In this document: piece after piece, positions 25,553 through 38,200 of the stretch
Numbering within the stretch: the first letter of the stretch is position 1
Layout: every line of letters starts with the position of its first letter
DNA from: a virus
Virus record (IMG/VR): IMGVR_UViG_3300025141_015674
Span: 1-52,073 of that record
DNA: 52,073 nucleotides
Strand: one strand, 5' to 3'
Position numbers and translations under genes: made by a program
The notes under the pieces: generated by a model
The model's input: the letters and a program-made list of their open reading frames with translations, nothing else
What the model was told of the DNA's origin: nothing
Database searches by the model: none

Positions 25553-25942
25553 ATGGCTGGCATAACACCGCGCCTTCCGCTTGCAATGGATGGTATTTAC
25601 GGGATTGCACTTATAACAGATTATAAAGATCTGGTAAAACAAAATTTTAAAAACTTATTGTTTACTATTCCTGGTGAACGAGTAATGGACGCTGATTTTG
25701 GAATTGGATTGAAAACTTTTTTATTTGAAATGGATAATCCTGGTCTTTATGGTCGCATTGCGGGAAAAATAAGGCAGCAAGTAAAAAAATATCTTTCTTA
25801 TATTACGATTGAGGACATTATTTTCAATTCTGCTGCTACCGATTCTAATTTAGATCCGAATTTTCTCAGTGTGTCTATAGAATACTCAATAGTTCCATTA
25901 GATGATGTAGACAAGATAGCAGTAACTTTACCCATAGACTAA
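25553..25942 (+). CDS. baseplate wedge protein, T4 gp25-like
   Basis: This 129-aa protein is close to the 132 aa of T4 gp25. It has the family pattern 'NFKNLLFTIPGERVMDADFG' (31-50), 'GIGLKTFLFE', then 'GRIAGKIRQQVKKYLSYITI' and a C-terminal strand region 'LSVSIEYSIVPLDDVDKIAV'. gp25/W-family proteins form the inner wedge of contractile-tail baseplates and nucleate sheath assembly. GGAGGAGA sits just before the ATG. The immediate downstream gene is gp6/J-like, the conserved gp25-gp6 order of myoviruses. This pair is the best evidence that the phage has a contractile tail. Confidence 0.92.
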   Translation: MAGITPRLPLAMDGIYGIALITDYKDLVKQNFKNLLFTIPGERVMDADFGIGLKTFLFEMDNPGLYGRIAGKIRQQVKKYLSYITIEDIIFNSAATDSNLDPNFLSVSIEYSIVPLDDVDKIAVTLPID

Positions 25943-25968
25943 TTATTTGATAAAGAGAGGAACTTTAA

Positions 25969-27771
25969 TTGGGTGAAAAAAAACAATATCCACTTATTGA
26001 TTATACATCAAGAGATTTTAATTCTATTCGAGAAGATTTATTAGACTACGCGAAGCGATATTACCCCCATACTTTTAAAGATTTTAGCGAATCTGGTTTT
26101 GGGTCGTTGATGGTTGATACAACTGCTTATATTGGCGATATTTTATCCTTTTATTTAGATTACAGCGTCAATGAGTCTTTCCTTGATACTGCTATTGAAT
26201 ATGAAAATATTATTAAATTAGGACGCCAAATGGGTTATCGTTTTAACCCAAGTTCTGCCGCCGCTGGAGAAGCCTCATTTTATATTACTGTCCCCGCCGC
26301 AACAATCGGTGCCGGTCCAAATACTGATTATATTCCAATTTTGCAACGAGGGACATCTCTATCTTCAATCGAAGGCATTGGTTTTACATTAGTGGAAGAT
26401 ATTAATTTTGCTGATCCAAGCAATGAAATCGTAGTTGCTCAAGTTAATAGTGATACCGGCGTTCCTACTAGTTTTGCCATTAGAGCTAAAGGACAAGTTG
26501 TTTCGGGTAAAATAAATCGAGAACAAGCTGTGGTTGGTAAATTTGAAAAATTTCTTAAAATAGGATTGGCAGGAAAGAATATCACTGAAATTATATCAGT
26601 TATAGATTCCGAAGGCAATGAATATTTTGAAGTTGATTATTTATCTCAAGATACAATTTATAAAGCTACTCTTAATCGCGGAGATAACAGCACTATTACA
26701 CAAAATGTTTTAAAACCTTTTGTGGTCCCACGTAGGTTTGTTACGGAAAGAACTGAGACCAATGTATTTCTTCAATTTGGTTTTGGAACCAAAGATACAA
26801 CATTAGCAGCGGATTCCTTAGTTGATCCCAGCAAAGTTGTTTTAAAGGTACATGGAAAAGATTATGTTACTGATGCATCTATTGATCCGGGTAATTTTTT
26901 GAAAACCGATAAATTTGGCGTTGCCCCGAGCAATACAACTTTGACAATCATGTATCGTGTAAATGATGGAGATAACGTTAATGTTGCGTCCAATGCTTTA
27001 ACATCAGTGGATGCACCAGTTTGGGATTTTGAGAAATTATCTTCATTAAATTCTTCTACTCTTGGGAGTGTAGTTGGTTCTTTAGAAGTTAACAATGAAG
27101 AACCTATTACTGGTGATGTTACATTACCTACCACTGATGAACTAAAAACCAGAATTTATAATGTTTTTTCGTCCCAAAATCGTGCTGTAACAGCAGAAGA
27201 TTATAGAAGCTTATGCTACGCAATGCCTGCGCATTTTGGAGGAATTAAGCGCGTAAACATTGTGCGTGATTCAAGTTCATTGCGGCGAAATCTTAATTTG
27301 TATGTAATATCAGAAGCAGAGGACGGTACATTAATTGATACTAACAGTACAATAAAACAAAATTTAAAACAATGGTTAAGCCAAGGCAAAATGATTAGTG
27401 ATACATTAGATATTTTGGACGCTAGAATTGTTAATATTGGAATTGAATTTACTGTAATTGCTGGTTTAGAATCCAATAAATTTGATGTTTTGAGTGATGC
27501 TATCGGTGCATTAAGCGAATATTATACTCGAAAATTTGAAATTGGGGAACCTTTTTATGTTTCACACATCTATAGTCGTCTTAATAAATTGAAAGGTATT
27601 ATCGATGTTACCAGCGTCAAGATTATTCAAAAAGATGGACTGAATTATTCTAACGAATCTTTGGACATTAATTTACTTTATTCTGCTGATGGGAGTTATA
27701 TAAACTGTCCAAAAAATGTAGTTTTTGAAATAAAATATCCAGATACTGATATTAAAGGAACTATTAAATAA
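25969..27771 (+). CDS. baseplate wedge protein, T4 gp6 / phage J-like
   Basis: This 600-aa protein has the N-terminus 'YPLIDYTSRDFNSIREDLLD' and continues 'YYPHTFKDFSESGFGSLMVD' and 'LSFYLDYSVNESFLDTA', a strong match to the gp6/baseplate-J family (wedge heterotrimer core). Other family features are the 'SAAAGEASFYITVPA' sheet and the 'TDELKTRIYNVFSSQNRAVT' and 'EDYRSLCYAMP' region near 390-425. The start codon is TTG at 25969, eight bases after an AGAGAGG ribosome site (25954-25960); no in-frame ATG lies at the proper place. gp6 links wedges into the baseplate ring and binds gp25 and gp7. Confidence 0.92.
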   Translation: MGEKKQYPLIDYTSRDFNSIREDLLDYAKRYYPHTFKDFSESGFGSLMVDTTAYIGDILSFYLDYSVNESFLDTAIEYENIIKLGRQMGYRFNPSSAAAGEASFYITVPAATIGAGPNTDYIPILQRGTSLSSIEGIGFTLVEDINFADPSNEIVVAQVNSDTGVPTSFAIRAKGQVVSGKINREQAVVGKFEKFLKIGLAGKNITEIISVIDSEGNEYFEVDYLSQDTIYKATLNRGDNSTITQNVLKPFVVPRRFVTERTETNVFLQFGFGTKDTTLAADSLVDPSKVVLKVHGKDYVTDASIDPGNFLKTDKFGVAPSNTTLTIMYRVNDGDNVNVASNALTSVDAPVWDFEKLSSLNSSTLGSVVGSLEVNNEEPITGDVTLPTTDELKTRIYNVFSSQNRAVTAEDYRSLCYAMPAHFGGIKRVNIVRDSSSLRRNLNLYVISEAEDGTLIDTNSTIKQNLKQWLSQGKMISDTLDILDARIVNIGIEFTVIAGLESNKFDVLSDAIGALSEYYTRKFEIGEPFYVSHIYSRLNKLKGIIDVTSVKIIQKDGLNYSNESLDINLLYSADGSYINCPKNVVFEIKYPDTDIKGTIK

Positions 27772-29295
27772 ATGGGTATTAAAAGATATACAGCTACAAG
27801 TGACACTACGATTACAAATGCTTTTGAATCAAACTTAACTACTCGTGGTACTGGTAGTAATATGGGGTTGGCTGATTCTTTAGAGGTTTTTTCCATTTAT
27901 GCGCAAGAGACTAGTTCTTCGAGTGAGCTTTCTCGAATTCTTACTAAATTTCCAGTTGTGACGGCTGATGCCACCACGACAATTCAGGCAGATCGCACTG
28001 CGGGAACAATTCCAGCAAGCGGCAGTGTTGATTTTTATTTAAGACTTTACAACGTAAAACATACAGCTACTCTTCCAAGAAATTTTACATTGGTAGTTTC
28101 ACCAGTTTCTCAATCTTGGCAAGAGGGAGATGGTCTGGACATGGAGGAATATTCAGATTTAACGTATGATGGAACTGGATCTAATTGGATTAATGCGGCT
28201 GCTAATACAGTTTGGGTAAATAATGATAGCACAACATTAACGGGTGGCAGCTATTTGAGCGCTTCTTGGAACGGTTCTCCCACAACCACATATGATGAAT
28301 TTAATTATACTCAAACATTCGGAGAAAAAGGAACCGGGGATTTAGAGGTAAGAATCACTGGTCTTGTAGAAAAATGGATTGCAGGTGATTATAACAATTA
28401 TGGCGTAGGTATTATGCTTTCGCAAAGTCAAGAAAGCGGTTCTCAATCGTATTACACTAAAAAGTTTTCTGCAAGAAGTAGTGAATATTTTTTCTCTCGC
28501 CCAGTCATTGAGGCAAGATGGGATTCTAGCAGAAAAGATCAAAGGGGAAGTTTTTATGTTTCAAGCTCGAATTTAAGTGCAGCAGATAATTTAAACACCC
28601 TTTATTTATACAATTATGTGAGAGGTCAGCCCAAAGACATTGCAAATCTTGGAACTCTTCAGAGGCTTTATGTCAATGTTTATACTTCTGCAAGTGTCGG
28701 CCAGTTAATTTCCGCTGCTCCTAATAATCCTATTACAGGAGGTTATGTAACGACTGGTATTTATAGTGCTTCTTTTGCACTTGATACTTCAGCTAGTTTG
28801 GTATTCGATAGATGGTTTTCTGGATCATCGGGGTCTGCAATCACAACTTCGGGAGTGAAAGTTTACCATACAGGCTCCTTTATACCAAAGAAATTTAATT
28901 CTTCTAATATTTATTCTATTTTGCGCTACGTTACCACCATTACGAATTTAGAGCCTCAATATTATAATAAAGGCACAGCTCGGTTGCGCCTCTTTACTCG
29001 TTTAAAAGATTGGAGTCCAACTATTTACACAGTAGCATCTGAAGAAATTCAAAATAATATTGTTGAAGATGCTTATTTTAAAATCTTTAGGATGATTGAT
29101 GAAAAGGATGTTATCTCATATGGAACTGGTAGTTTAAATCATACAAGACTTTCATATGATGTAACTGGGAGTTATTTTGATATAGATATGAAAATGCTCG
29201 AAGCTGGTTATGCTTATGGAATTAAATTTGTATATTATATAAATGGTGCCTATCAAGAACAACCTGAAGTGTTTAAATTTCGTACAGTAGAGTGA
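27772..29295 (+). CDS. virion protein with DNRLRE/CBM-like N-terminal domain
   Basis: This 507-aa protein starts directly after the gp6-like stop. Residues 1-200 follow the pattern of DNRLRE-type carbohydrate-binding beta-sandwiches: 'TATSDTTITNAFESN', 'GSNMGLADSLEVFSI', 'RILTKFPV', 'DFYLRLYNVKHT', 'LVVSPVSQSWQEGDGLDMEE', ending with 'VRITGLVEKWIAGDYNNYGV' (196-215). The rest is Ser/Thr/Tyr-rich beta structure ending in 'KFVYYINGAYQEQPEVF'. It probably sits on the baseplate periphery, beside the giant lectin-domain protein. Enzymatic residues are not seen. Confidence 0.65.
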   Translation: MGIKRYTATSDTTITNAFESNLTTRGTGSNMGLADSLEVFSIYAQETSSSSELSRILTKFPVVTADATTTIQADRTAGTIPASGSVDFYLRLYNVKHTATLPRNFTLVVSPVSQSWQEGDGLDMEEYSDLTYDGTGSNWINAAANTVWVNNDSTTLTGGSYLSASWNGSPTTTYDEFNYTQTFGEKGTGDLEVRITGLVEKWIAGDYNNYGVGIMLSQSQESGSQSYYTKKFSARSSEYFFSRPVIEARWDSSRKDQRGSFYVSSSNLSAADNLNTLYLYNYVRGQPKDIANLGTLQRLYVNVYTSASVGQLISAAPNNPITGGYVTTGIYSASFALDTSASLVFDRWFSGSSGSAITTSGVKVYHTGSFIPKKFNSSNIYSILRYVTTITNLEPQYYNKGTARLRLFTRLKDWSPTIYTVASEEIQNNIVEDAYFKIFRMIDEKDVISYGTGSLNHTRLSYDVTGSYFDIDMKMLEAGYAYGIKFVYYINGAYQEQPEVFKFRTVE

Positions 29296-29299
29296 AGCC

Positions 29300-32200
29300 A
29301 TGTCTAATATTAAAGATCTTTTCAGCGGCAAAAAATCAGAGAAACTTTTAGAAAATGCAACCGGGCGTTCGGTGGGCTCATCTGTCGAATCAGCAGATTA
29401 TTTAAGATCTAATATTAAGAATAAAAAAAGATTTATTCCGCATGTTGATTTTTCATCAGCTTCTAATTTTGCTATATATGGTTCGGCTGAAAAGTATTAT
29501 GAAGATGCTTACAATTATATTTTAAACGAATATCCTTATGATGGTTCATTAAAAGACAAAATTAATTGGAGTCTCGCGGGGACCTATCTTGATCGATATA
29601 TTTTTGAAAATGAATACCCGCGTACCACTGGATATATAAATATAGGAAAATCTTATGGGTCTGTTACAGACGCAGGCACAGGATATGATGCTCCAAGTAA
29701 GAGAGAATGGATCTTTTTTAAGGGGAATAATGTAAATTATTCTCTCAATTCTCAAACTAATCCTGAGCTTACTTTACAATTTGATAATTTAAATATCTAT
29801 AATACTGCTAGCCAAGGATTATCCAATCTTGAATTAGAAGGCAGCGGTGGACTATCTGTTGAATTTTGGCTTAATAAATCGACTTTTAATGCGTCCGATG
29901 AATCCAACCGCCAAGTAATTGTGGATATATGGAATAGTGGAACTTATGATACGGCTGGCTATGGACGATTTCGTGTAGAAATTTCTGGAACCGAAGTTGG
30001 TGTAGTTAATCCGAACTTCAATGTAGAATTGTTGTCAGGAAGTGCAGGATTTTCTTGGCAAGGAGTTACACCTGGTGGAATTCCTAGCGTTGTTTTAAGT
30101 GGCTCTACTCTCACAGGATCTTGGAATCATTTTGCTCTTACTTTCGTAAATACAGGTAGCCAAATGGCTGGTCGCCTTTATACTAATGGTGATCTTACTT
30201 ACACCTACACAGGTGGCACTACGATGGGTATTGTTACGGGTTCCATGTTGGGTCAAATTGGTTCCCTTATTACAGCAGTTTCCGGAGGAAATGAAATACA
30301 GGGTGACGGCAAATTCTCGGGGTCATTGGATGAATTTAGATTTTGGAAAACGAGAAGAAATGCAACTCAAATTGGTCAGCATTGGTTTACACAAGTGGGC
30401 GGTGGTACGAACACTGATATTACTTTAGCAACGTCTGCATCTACCAAATATAGTTATGAAAATCCTGTTGATCTGGGAGTTTATTATAAATTCAACGAAG
30501 GAATTATAAATACGTCCAGTGTTAATGGCAACGATGCCGTAGTAATTGATTATGCTGGTCGTGTTACAAATGGACAATGGGAAGGATATTCGGTGGCTTC
30601 TCGAAACACTGGTTCTGCAATGGTTTCGGCGTCAGTTGTTCCCTACGAGTTCCCCGATCCTATTTTATATTCCACTAATCCCTTGGTGGCAGGTTCTTTA
30701 ACTGATAAGAAAAATATTGGAAAGTTATATGATGTTACAAATAATTCTTCAATGTTTGATTCGTTGCCACACTGGATTACAGCACAAGATGGAAACACGG
30801 GAAACGGTGCTTTAAAAAACTTAACTCAAATAATGTCGAGTTTTTTTGACACACTTTATTTACAAACTAAAGCAATTACGGGTCTTAAAAATAAGGATTA
30901 TATTAGCGGAAGTGATAAACCATTTCCGTTTGTTAATAGATTTATCGATTCTTCAGGATTTTTAACATCTGAAATTTTTTCGAAGGCATCAGATTTGGAA
31001 TATTTGGATGCTCGAAATGATAAAAAATTATTTACTGCAAAAATTAATGAACTTAAAAATCTAATATATCAAAATGTTTATAACAATTTAGTTTATGTCT
31101 ATAAGACAAAAGGAACAATGAAGTCCTTTAGAAATCTTATAAGATGTTTTGGTGTCGATGATGAATTGATTAATATTAGATTATATGGGGATCAAGTTAC
31201 ATATAAGATACAAGACAACTATAAAATTGCTACGATAAAAAAACGATATGCAAATTTTCATAATGCATCTAATTTTAATGCAGTTGTTTTTCAAGAAAAA
31301 GAAAGCGGCAACACTTATAGTCGCGGATATATTAGCTCTAGTGGAGAAGTTAAATATCGAGGAAATACTTATGAACTAGAAGCCTTTTTCCCCAAAGATA
31401 AAGAAAAAGGCACTTCTGTTTATTTTAATGCAGCTTTCCCAACAGCATCTATTTTTGGATGTCATACTTCCGGCGCGGCAGGAACAGTAGATTGGGGATC
31501 ACCAGATCATGGAAATTTCCAAGTTAAATCTATACGCACAGATATAAGACGCAAAGCGGCATATTTTCACTTAACTGGTACTGCTGGTGGTTTTTTCCCA
31601 TTGCTTACTAGTTCAGTTTTCCAAGATGTTTATGATGGAACCCGATGGAATTTTGCGGTTAGAGTTAAGCCTAAAAAATATCCCTTAGCTGCGGGGGTGT
31701 CGGGCAGCGATGAAGGACAATATGATGTTGAATTTAGTGGCTATAATTATGTTCTTGATGTTTTAAATAATAGCTTTATTGTAACTGCGTCATTGGACAA
31801 AACGGCAGCGCAAAACTTTTTAATTGCAAAGAAAAGATTTTTTGTTGGCGCTCATAGAACTAATACAATTGGTGCCGTATTGCAGGGAAGCAATGTTAAA
31901 GCATCTTCATTGCGCGTATGGATGGATTATCTTACAAGTGGTACACTTCAAGCTCATGCCAAAGATATTACAAATTTTGGTTCTGCGAATCCATATAGAG
32001 ATGCATACATTACTGCACCCAATACAACTTTGGGCAGCAAAGACGTTAAAGCAATTCCACAACTTGAAACATTAATTTTAAATTGGAATTTTGATACGCT
32101 GACTGGTTCTAATGCTGGCGGCAATTTTACAGTGCCTGATGTTTCTATTGCTTCGTCCGGCACTAATGATTATACGGCACGATGGGGCTGGCTTGGCCCA

Positions 32201-35200
32201 ATTGGTCAATATCAACATACAGGATATGGTTATGGGTTTGCAGCTAGTTCAACTAGTTCAATTGATAATCGCTATGTGCATACCGTATTACAACAACCCC
32301 CAGAAGTTATTAATAGTTCTGATATGATTTCTTTGATTGATAAAGACCGAAACAGCTTATTAGGTAAAGACTCTCGACCAGAGCAGTATTTCTTTGCTTT
32401 TGAAAAGAGCATGTATAACATTATAACTAAAGAAATGCTTGACATTTTTGGGACAATTGTGGATTTTAACAATCTTATTGGTGAGCCAGTAAATCGCTAT
32501 CGTGAGCAATATAAGAATATGGAAAAATTGCGGCAACTTTATTTTGAAAGAGTTCAAAATACAATTGATCTTGATAAGTTTGTTGAATATTTTAAATGGC
32601 TAGATTCAGCATTATCTGTGATGCTTCAACAACTTGTTCCCGGATCTGCTCGCTTTTCTGAAAATCTTCGTACAATGGTTGAAAGCCATGTGCTCGAAAG
32701 AAATAAATATCGAACTAAATTTCCAACATTAGAAATGAAACAAACTGATCCTGAAGCTGGTTTATTTGGAATTACTGAAATGCTGTATCCATATAAGCGT
32801 GGTCACGCGCCATCTTCGGCTGGTCCGGAAGGATCTGCGCAATGTGTAGGGTGGAAAACCTCAGTCGGCAATGCCCTTCGTGCCGGTAGTTGCGGTGGCT
32901 TGAGAAAAAATGTCCCAGGTGCCGCTTTGTGGAATACTTGGGCACATGCTGTTCCAATTGGTGTTGATTCTAGTGTAACATTTCAGGGTCGAACCATCGA
33001 TGTCAGTAATAAAGTTGGCTTAAAAACGACTGCCGGTGAAGTAGGTGATGAAGACTCAATCGATTTTAGTTTTTACTTCGACGGAGATGGTGACGTTGGC
33101 CCGGTGAACACACTTTATATTCGTGAAAATGGAGCCGACCCCACTGGTGGACTTTCTTGGACACTAACCACATTCGCTCATCGCTGGCGCATTACTCGTA
33201 ATATCGGCGGGACTGTTTTTTATCAAAAAAGTGAGGATGCAGGAGCCACATTTACAACAATCTATACAAGTGCCAAGACTACTACGGACATTTTATATCC
33301 AGTTATCTCAATGGAAGCACCGGGCGATTCAACCCATTCCGGCCTAGAAAATGCATGGATTCATCCCATCAACAGAACCGATACTCAATGTTTTTGGTGG
33401 AAAAATAGAGCACCAGCAAGACTTACAACTGCTGGAGATGCAACGATTGATAATCAGCGAGATACTTTTCGATTAGCAGGTGATTTTAGAAGTGCTAGTG
33501 GCCCAACTCTTGCAGTTTCCAGAAACTCAACTGCAAACACCACAACTTACACTGGACAAGCATATGCATTAAGAGATTTTACAAGAATTATACGATTATC
33601 AGCCGATGAGTCCCCAGAAATTCATGGTGGATCAAATTTTGCAAGAAATAAAACTGTCGAGTATACACACACAGCTCTTAAATTTGATTCGCCTAACCAA
33701 TTGCAAATTGCTGCTTCTAGTATTCCAGGGGAAATAGGCTGTGATGATGTTATTATACCCAATTCTAAGTTTAAATTAGAAGCCAAAGTTACCAATACCG
33801 TCGATCCTAATGGTTATACAAGTGGCAAAAGCGAAATATTTGCTCCATTTAGTTTATATAGTTCATCCGTTGTTGGTGGGTATCTCTCTGATGTGGCAAC
33901 AAACTTTAGGTCCAACACAGAAATTGATAATTATCACGACGATATTTATGGAGATGATAAGGGTATTCCGGCTCAAGGCCCATTTACCGAAAGGCATGTT
34001 GGTGGTCGTCAACATCGTCATCTTGATGTTAATACATCCTCGGCTACTACAATTTTTACTAGAGCAGAAGCTTGGAATTTATCTTTGGCTTCAAATACTT
34101 TAACTATTTCGCCTAGAACTGTGCATCAACCTCGCGCAACAATGATCCGTGATGCATACGCAAAACGTCCATTAAATATTGCTAATATTGAATGGGGAAC
34201 TTCATCAGCAGTTGCAGGCAATTATAGGTTTGGTTATGAAGTCCTTCAAACTTCAGGACGTTACATTAATAATAGATATTTTGTAAAAGCTGGTGGTTTT
34301 AGACCAAATGTTAATTTTATCACTGCATCTTCAACTTACATTTCCGGCGTTGTGGATTTTGCTTTACCACGTTATGATTTAACGGGGGCTACTGATTCTA
34401 TTTTTGTGGAAAGATTTTCAGCACCTGGTGGTCCCGAAGTTTCAAGAGGAAGACTCGATGTAAATGCCGAAGAATTGGGGGTTTATAACAATTTAAATTA
34501 TCGAAATTTGATTGTAAGAAATGCGTTGAACGGGTGGCAAACCGATCATTGTGGTCAATTTGGTATTGCTTCGGTCTCCGGCACAACGCGAGGATATCGT
34601 CAACCACGGTGGCAAAATTATAAAACGTTGGCTAGCTATCACAAGGTTAATAGAAACGGAAGGCAAGCAGCTCTATTAAAAGATGGTTATGATAGAGAGT
34701 TAGAGTTTACTGAATTATTTAATGTAACTTTATCTAACTATAATCGCACTTTAACAGGAAGATCTTCTCCAGGAAGTGCTAGTTGTAATCAAAAAATTGA
34801 GAGATTTGGATATTTTGAAGTAGAATTAAATGAGGCATCGTCTGGAGAGTGGATGATGGGTTTAACCCAAGTCAAGAGTTTTTGTGAGACAGATGGCTCT
34901 GGCCCGACGTGGGAATACACATGGGGACTCAACTACGGCTCACTAACCGTGCGTGAAAATGGATCTTGGCGAGCATCGGCTAGTGGAGTTGTAGCAATTG
35001 GCGATAAAATACGAATTGTAAAAAGCGGAACAAAAGTCAAATTTCAACATAAATCAGTTTCGTCCACTGATTGGATAACTGTCTGGAGTAGTGCAACAGA
35101 GGCGAGAGGCACTTTTTTTCCTGTCGCAGCTTTTGGTAATGCTTATGGGTTTACAAACCCACGAATAAGCAATCCGAGCTATGATAATTGGTTTGTTCGT

Positions 35201-38200
35201 CACACTCTTCCTCAAAGTGCATTGCAATATGCATGGATAAATAAATCATATGATATAAAGCAAGACCAACCATATGGTTATAATGGGAGTTGTCACGATT
35301 ATGGTGGATTAATTCCTTTTAGTGTGCCTTCAGGCACTACTTCCATGACGGCATCGGCAGTTAAGATACTCACTGGAACACTGCGCTACATAGGACACCC
35401 TGACAGTTTGCTGGATCATCCCATACCGGTTGCTTTCAACAGTCTGTTCACTATTGCCGGTCGGCAATATTCGAAGACCCACATGTATGGTTACAACAAT
35501 CAAATTACAGCTAGTACCAACACTATTAGTCCCGGATATTTTTTGTTGAGGAATGGTGGGATTTGCAAAGATATTTCTTATTATTATCTTAATCTTAACG
35601 GTCCTTATGGCTATCCATCTTGGAAACAAATAAGAGTTGGCGAAACACCACTTGCTCGGTATCAAAAAAGATACAATATTTTGTCTGTGATGGCACCACC
35701 TAGTATAGCGACAATAGCAGGTCGAGAGCCTGAAAGCGATGCAGTTCAATATGGGGGGTGGAAAGACGGGAAGTTGCAAACACTTACTTGGTTTAATACC
35801 CGCAGAGAAGGGTATAAAAATTTTGTTGAACCACCAGTTACCTTTAAGTATCGCCCACTTAGAAGTACGTTGCAAGATTGGAATATGCCCAGTAAACATT
35901 TGACACTACAGCATTCTTATGCGAACAACAAGGGTCTTTGGACTCAACGCGGTCTTCCTTTAAATGATCCAAACGCAAAATCAGTTGCTGAATTTCTTAA
36001 GGTTTTAAATTATAAATCTGATGCTCAAATTTATGATAAATTAAATGAATCTGAACAGTATAACTCACAATTTGAAAAATTGAGTTATTCTGAAGTAATT
36101 TATCCGCGTGAAGCTAACACAGGACTTGCAAAAACTCGCGGAAGAATCAAATACGCAGAAACCGCTTCGGTCATTAATCTTTGGAGGCACTCACCGTTGA
36201 CTGCTACTTTATCTCTTGGAAGTAACGGCATTGATCGCGGACCCCTTTATAGGCGCACATTTTGGGCATATCCCGACCGTCGAAATCGCCATGGAGCACC
36301 AGACGCCCCAGCAACGGTTGTTGGTTCAAGTTATCCTTGGTTTACCACTACGATTTCTAATTCATGTGGGAACCAAGATGGAAACGCAAGGAGTGTGTGG
36401 TGCTTTGGTGAAGAGCCGATTGTTTTTGGACCACCAACCGCCAGTGATCCGACCACTTTCGGTAAAAGTGCATTCTTGTCTGCGTCATCTGGTTATGCAA
36501 AAAATGATGGCCAAGATACGGGCGAACTTAATTCCATTAACATTATGAAAATTGGTGGATTAATGGGTGGAGTATCTGGCTCCGGCTTGGTAAATTCTTT
36601 TGCTCATCGTTTTTACACTAGACCATCTGCGTCGGCATATTATTATTGGCTACCTTATTATGGGATTGAAGCTGTAAGTGATGCTGCACCAGCCTATTGC
36701 GGGTCGAAAGGCTGCAATGCCATAGCGCTGGGCACACGCGCCAATGGCAGGTATACGTATGATTTCTGTAAAGGAATGAAGTGGACGGCTGCAAAGGATT
36801 CTGGGAAAGCCCCGTGGTTTGATTCTTATGAAGAATATGCTGAAGATATAAGAGGGCTTTCCAAAGCTTGGACGGTTTTGCCTGAATTTAGGATATCAGA
36901 TCATATGTCTTATTATATAAAAGATAAATCCGGCGATTTTCGATCTAAGAATGACAAGTTTTTATCATTAAATGGGGCAAATGTTACTCAAAGTGCTGAT
37001 CGTGAAGACGCTCTACCTAGTGAACCATTGGTTCGAGATTTTGATCATAATTTCTTTAAAGAATATTCATTCTCCGATTTTCAAAAATATTTTGGAACCT
37101 TTGCAGAAAATAAGAAACTTGATCATATTAGTTTAAAATGTAATGTAGTTAAAAAACTATTACCTTATAAGGGTTTTTATCCTGCCGATAGATCGACACA
37201 GTTGGTTAGTTTATTTTCGGGAGCTTTAGGATCACATTTGGGTGGTGGTGCTGTGACTGGTTCAGCAGGTGTTGGGATTTCCGCCCGCACTCAGTCGGGA
37301 TCTCAGCAATTAGCACTTCAAGCCCTTTTACAACCTTGGTTTGCGCCTGGTATTTTATATAACACTATTAAGTCTGGGATTGCGGTGGATTGGCCTGTGA
37401 TGACAGGGAGTATGTTGGGCGTCGGCGTCGGTGGGTACGCTGGGAATCGGTTTCTTAGTGGTAACGCAAACACTAGATTTCCTTTTCAATCTTTGCTTGA
37501 TCCCTTAGATTATGTTCCTGTATCTGAATCAAATGGAAGCCATAAATTGCTCTTTTTAGCACCCTCGTATATGAACGAGTCAGAGCATAAGAGAGAGCCC
37601 ATGCGAATCCCCTTTGCTGAATTCGCCCCCGCTCATCCACCCGGATCTGTAATGGATTTATACTCTTCGGCAATGCACAATTATTTGGCCGAAATACCAC
37701 ATTTCTTTTTAAAAAATTATTCACTTAACTCTATTGAGAGTGTTCCACAAGATCAAGTAACTATCGGCAAAGACGATATTTATGTGATGGATGTTTATAT
37801 CGAGAAAACAAATACCAAACCTAGTAATGAACTTATTATGATACAAGATTATTATAATGGTTATGTTTCTGCGTCGTTTGGGGATGCCAACTCAAAGGTA
37901 GCGATGTATGGAACAACTTGGGGTGGTGATGGCGGAACTGGTAATCCAGCTCTATATGTTGATGTTACTGCCTCGTACAATGGAAGATATTTCGGTCCTA
38001 AATGGACATGCAACATGCTTTCGCTACCGACCCCATCCAATGCCGGTTGGTACGCGGGCTGGGGTCCTCTGCGGGATGCGGATCCTTGCTATGCACCTCA
38101 CACACCTCCATATTTTTATGGTAAGGCGCGAGCCAGATTAGTTTATACAGGATCGGCTGATGATGCCGCAAGAGTTGGGGCCGGAACTGGGCCAAATTTT

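Noticed and set aside
29635-29642. Exact TATAAATA octamer (T4 late promoter)
   Set aside because: It lies more than 300 bases inside the 3439-aa coding region with no gene start just downstream; an AT-rich genome yields this octamer by chance.
35330-35899. 189-codon open frame on the - strand inside the 3439-aa gene
   Set aside because: It is antisense to a clear continuous gene and its translation is Cys/Arg/Ile-rich with no domain-like pattern and no plausible ribosome site context; it is a shadow of the + strand frame.
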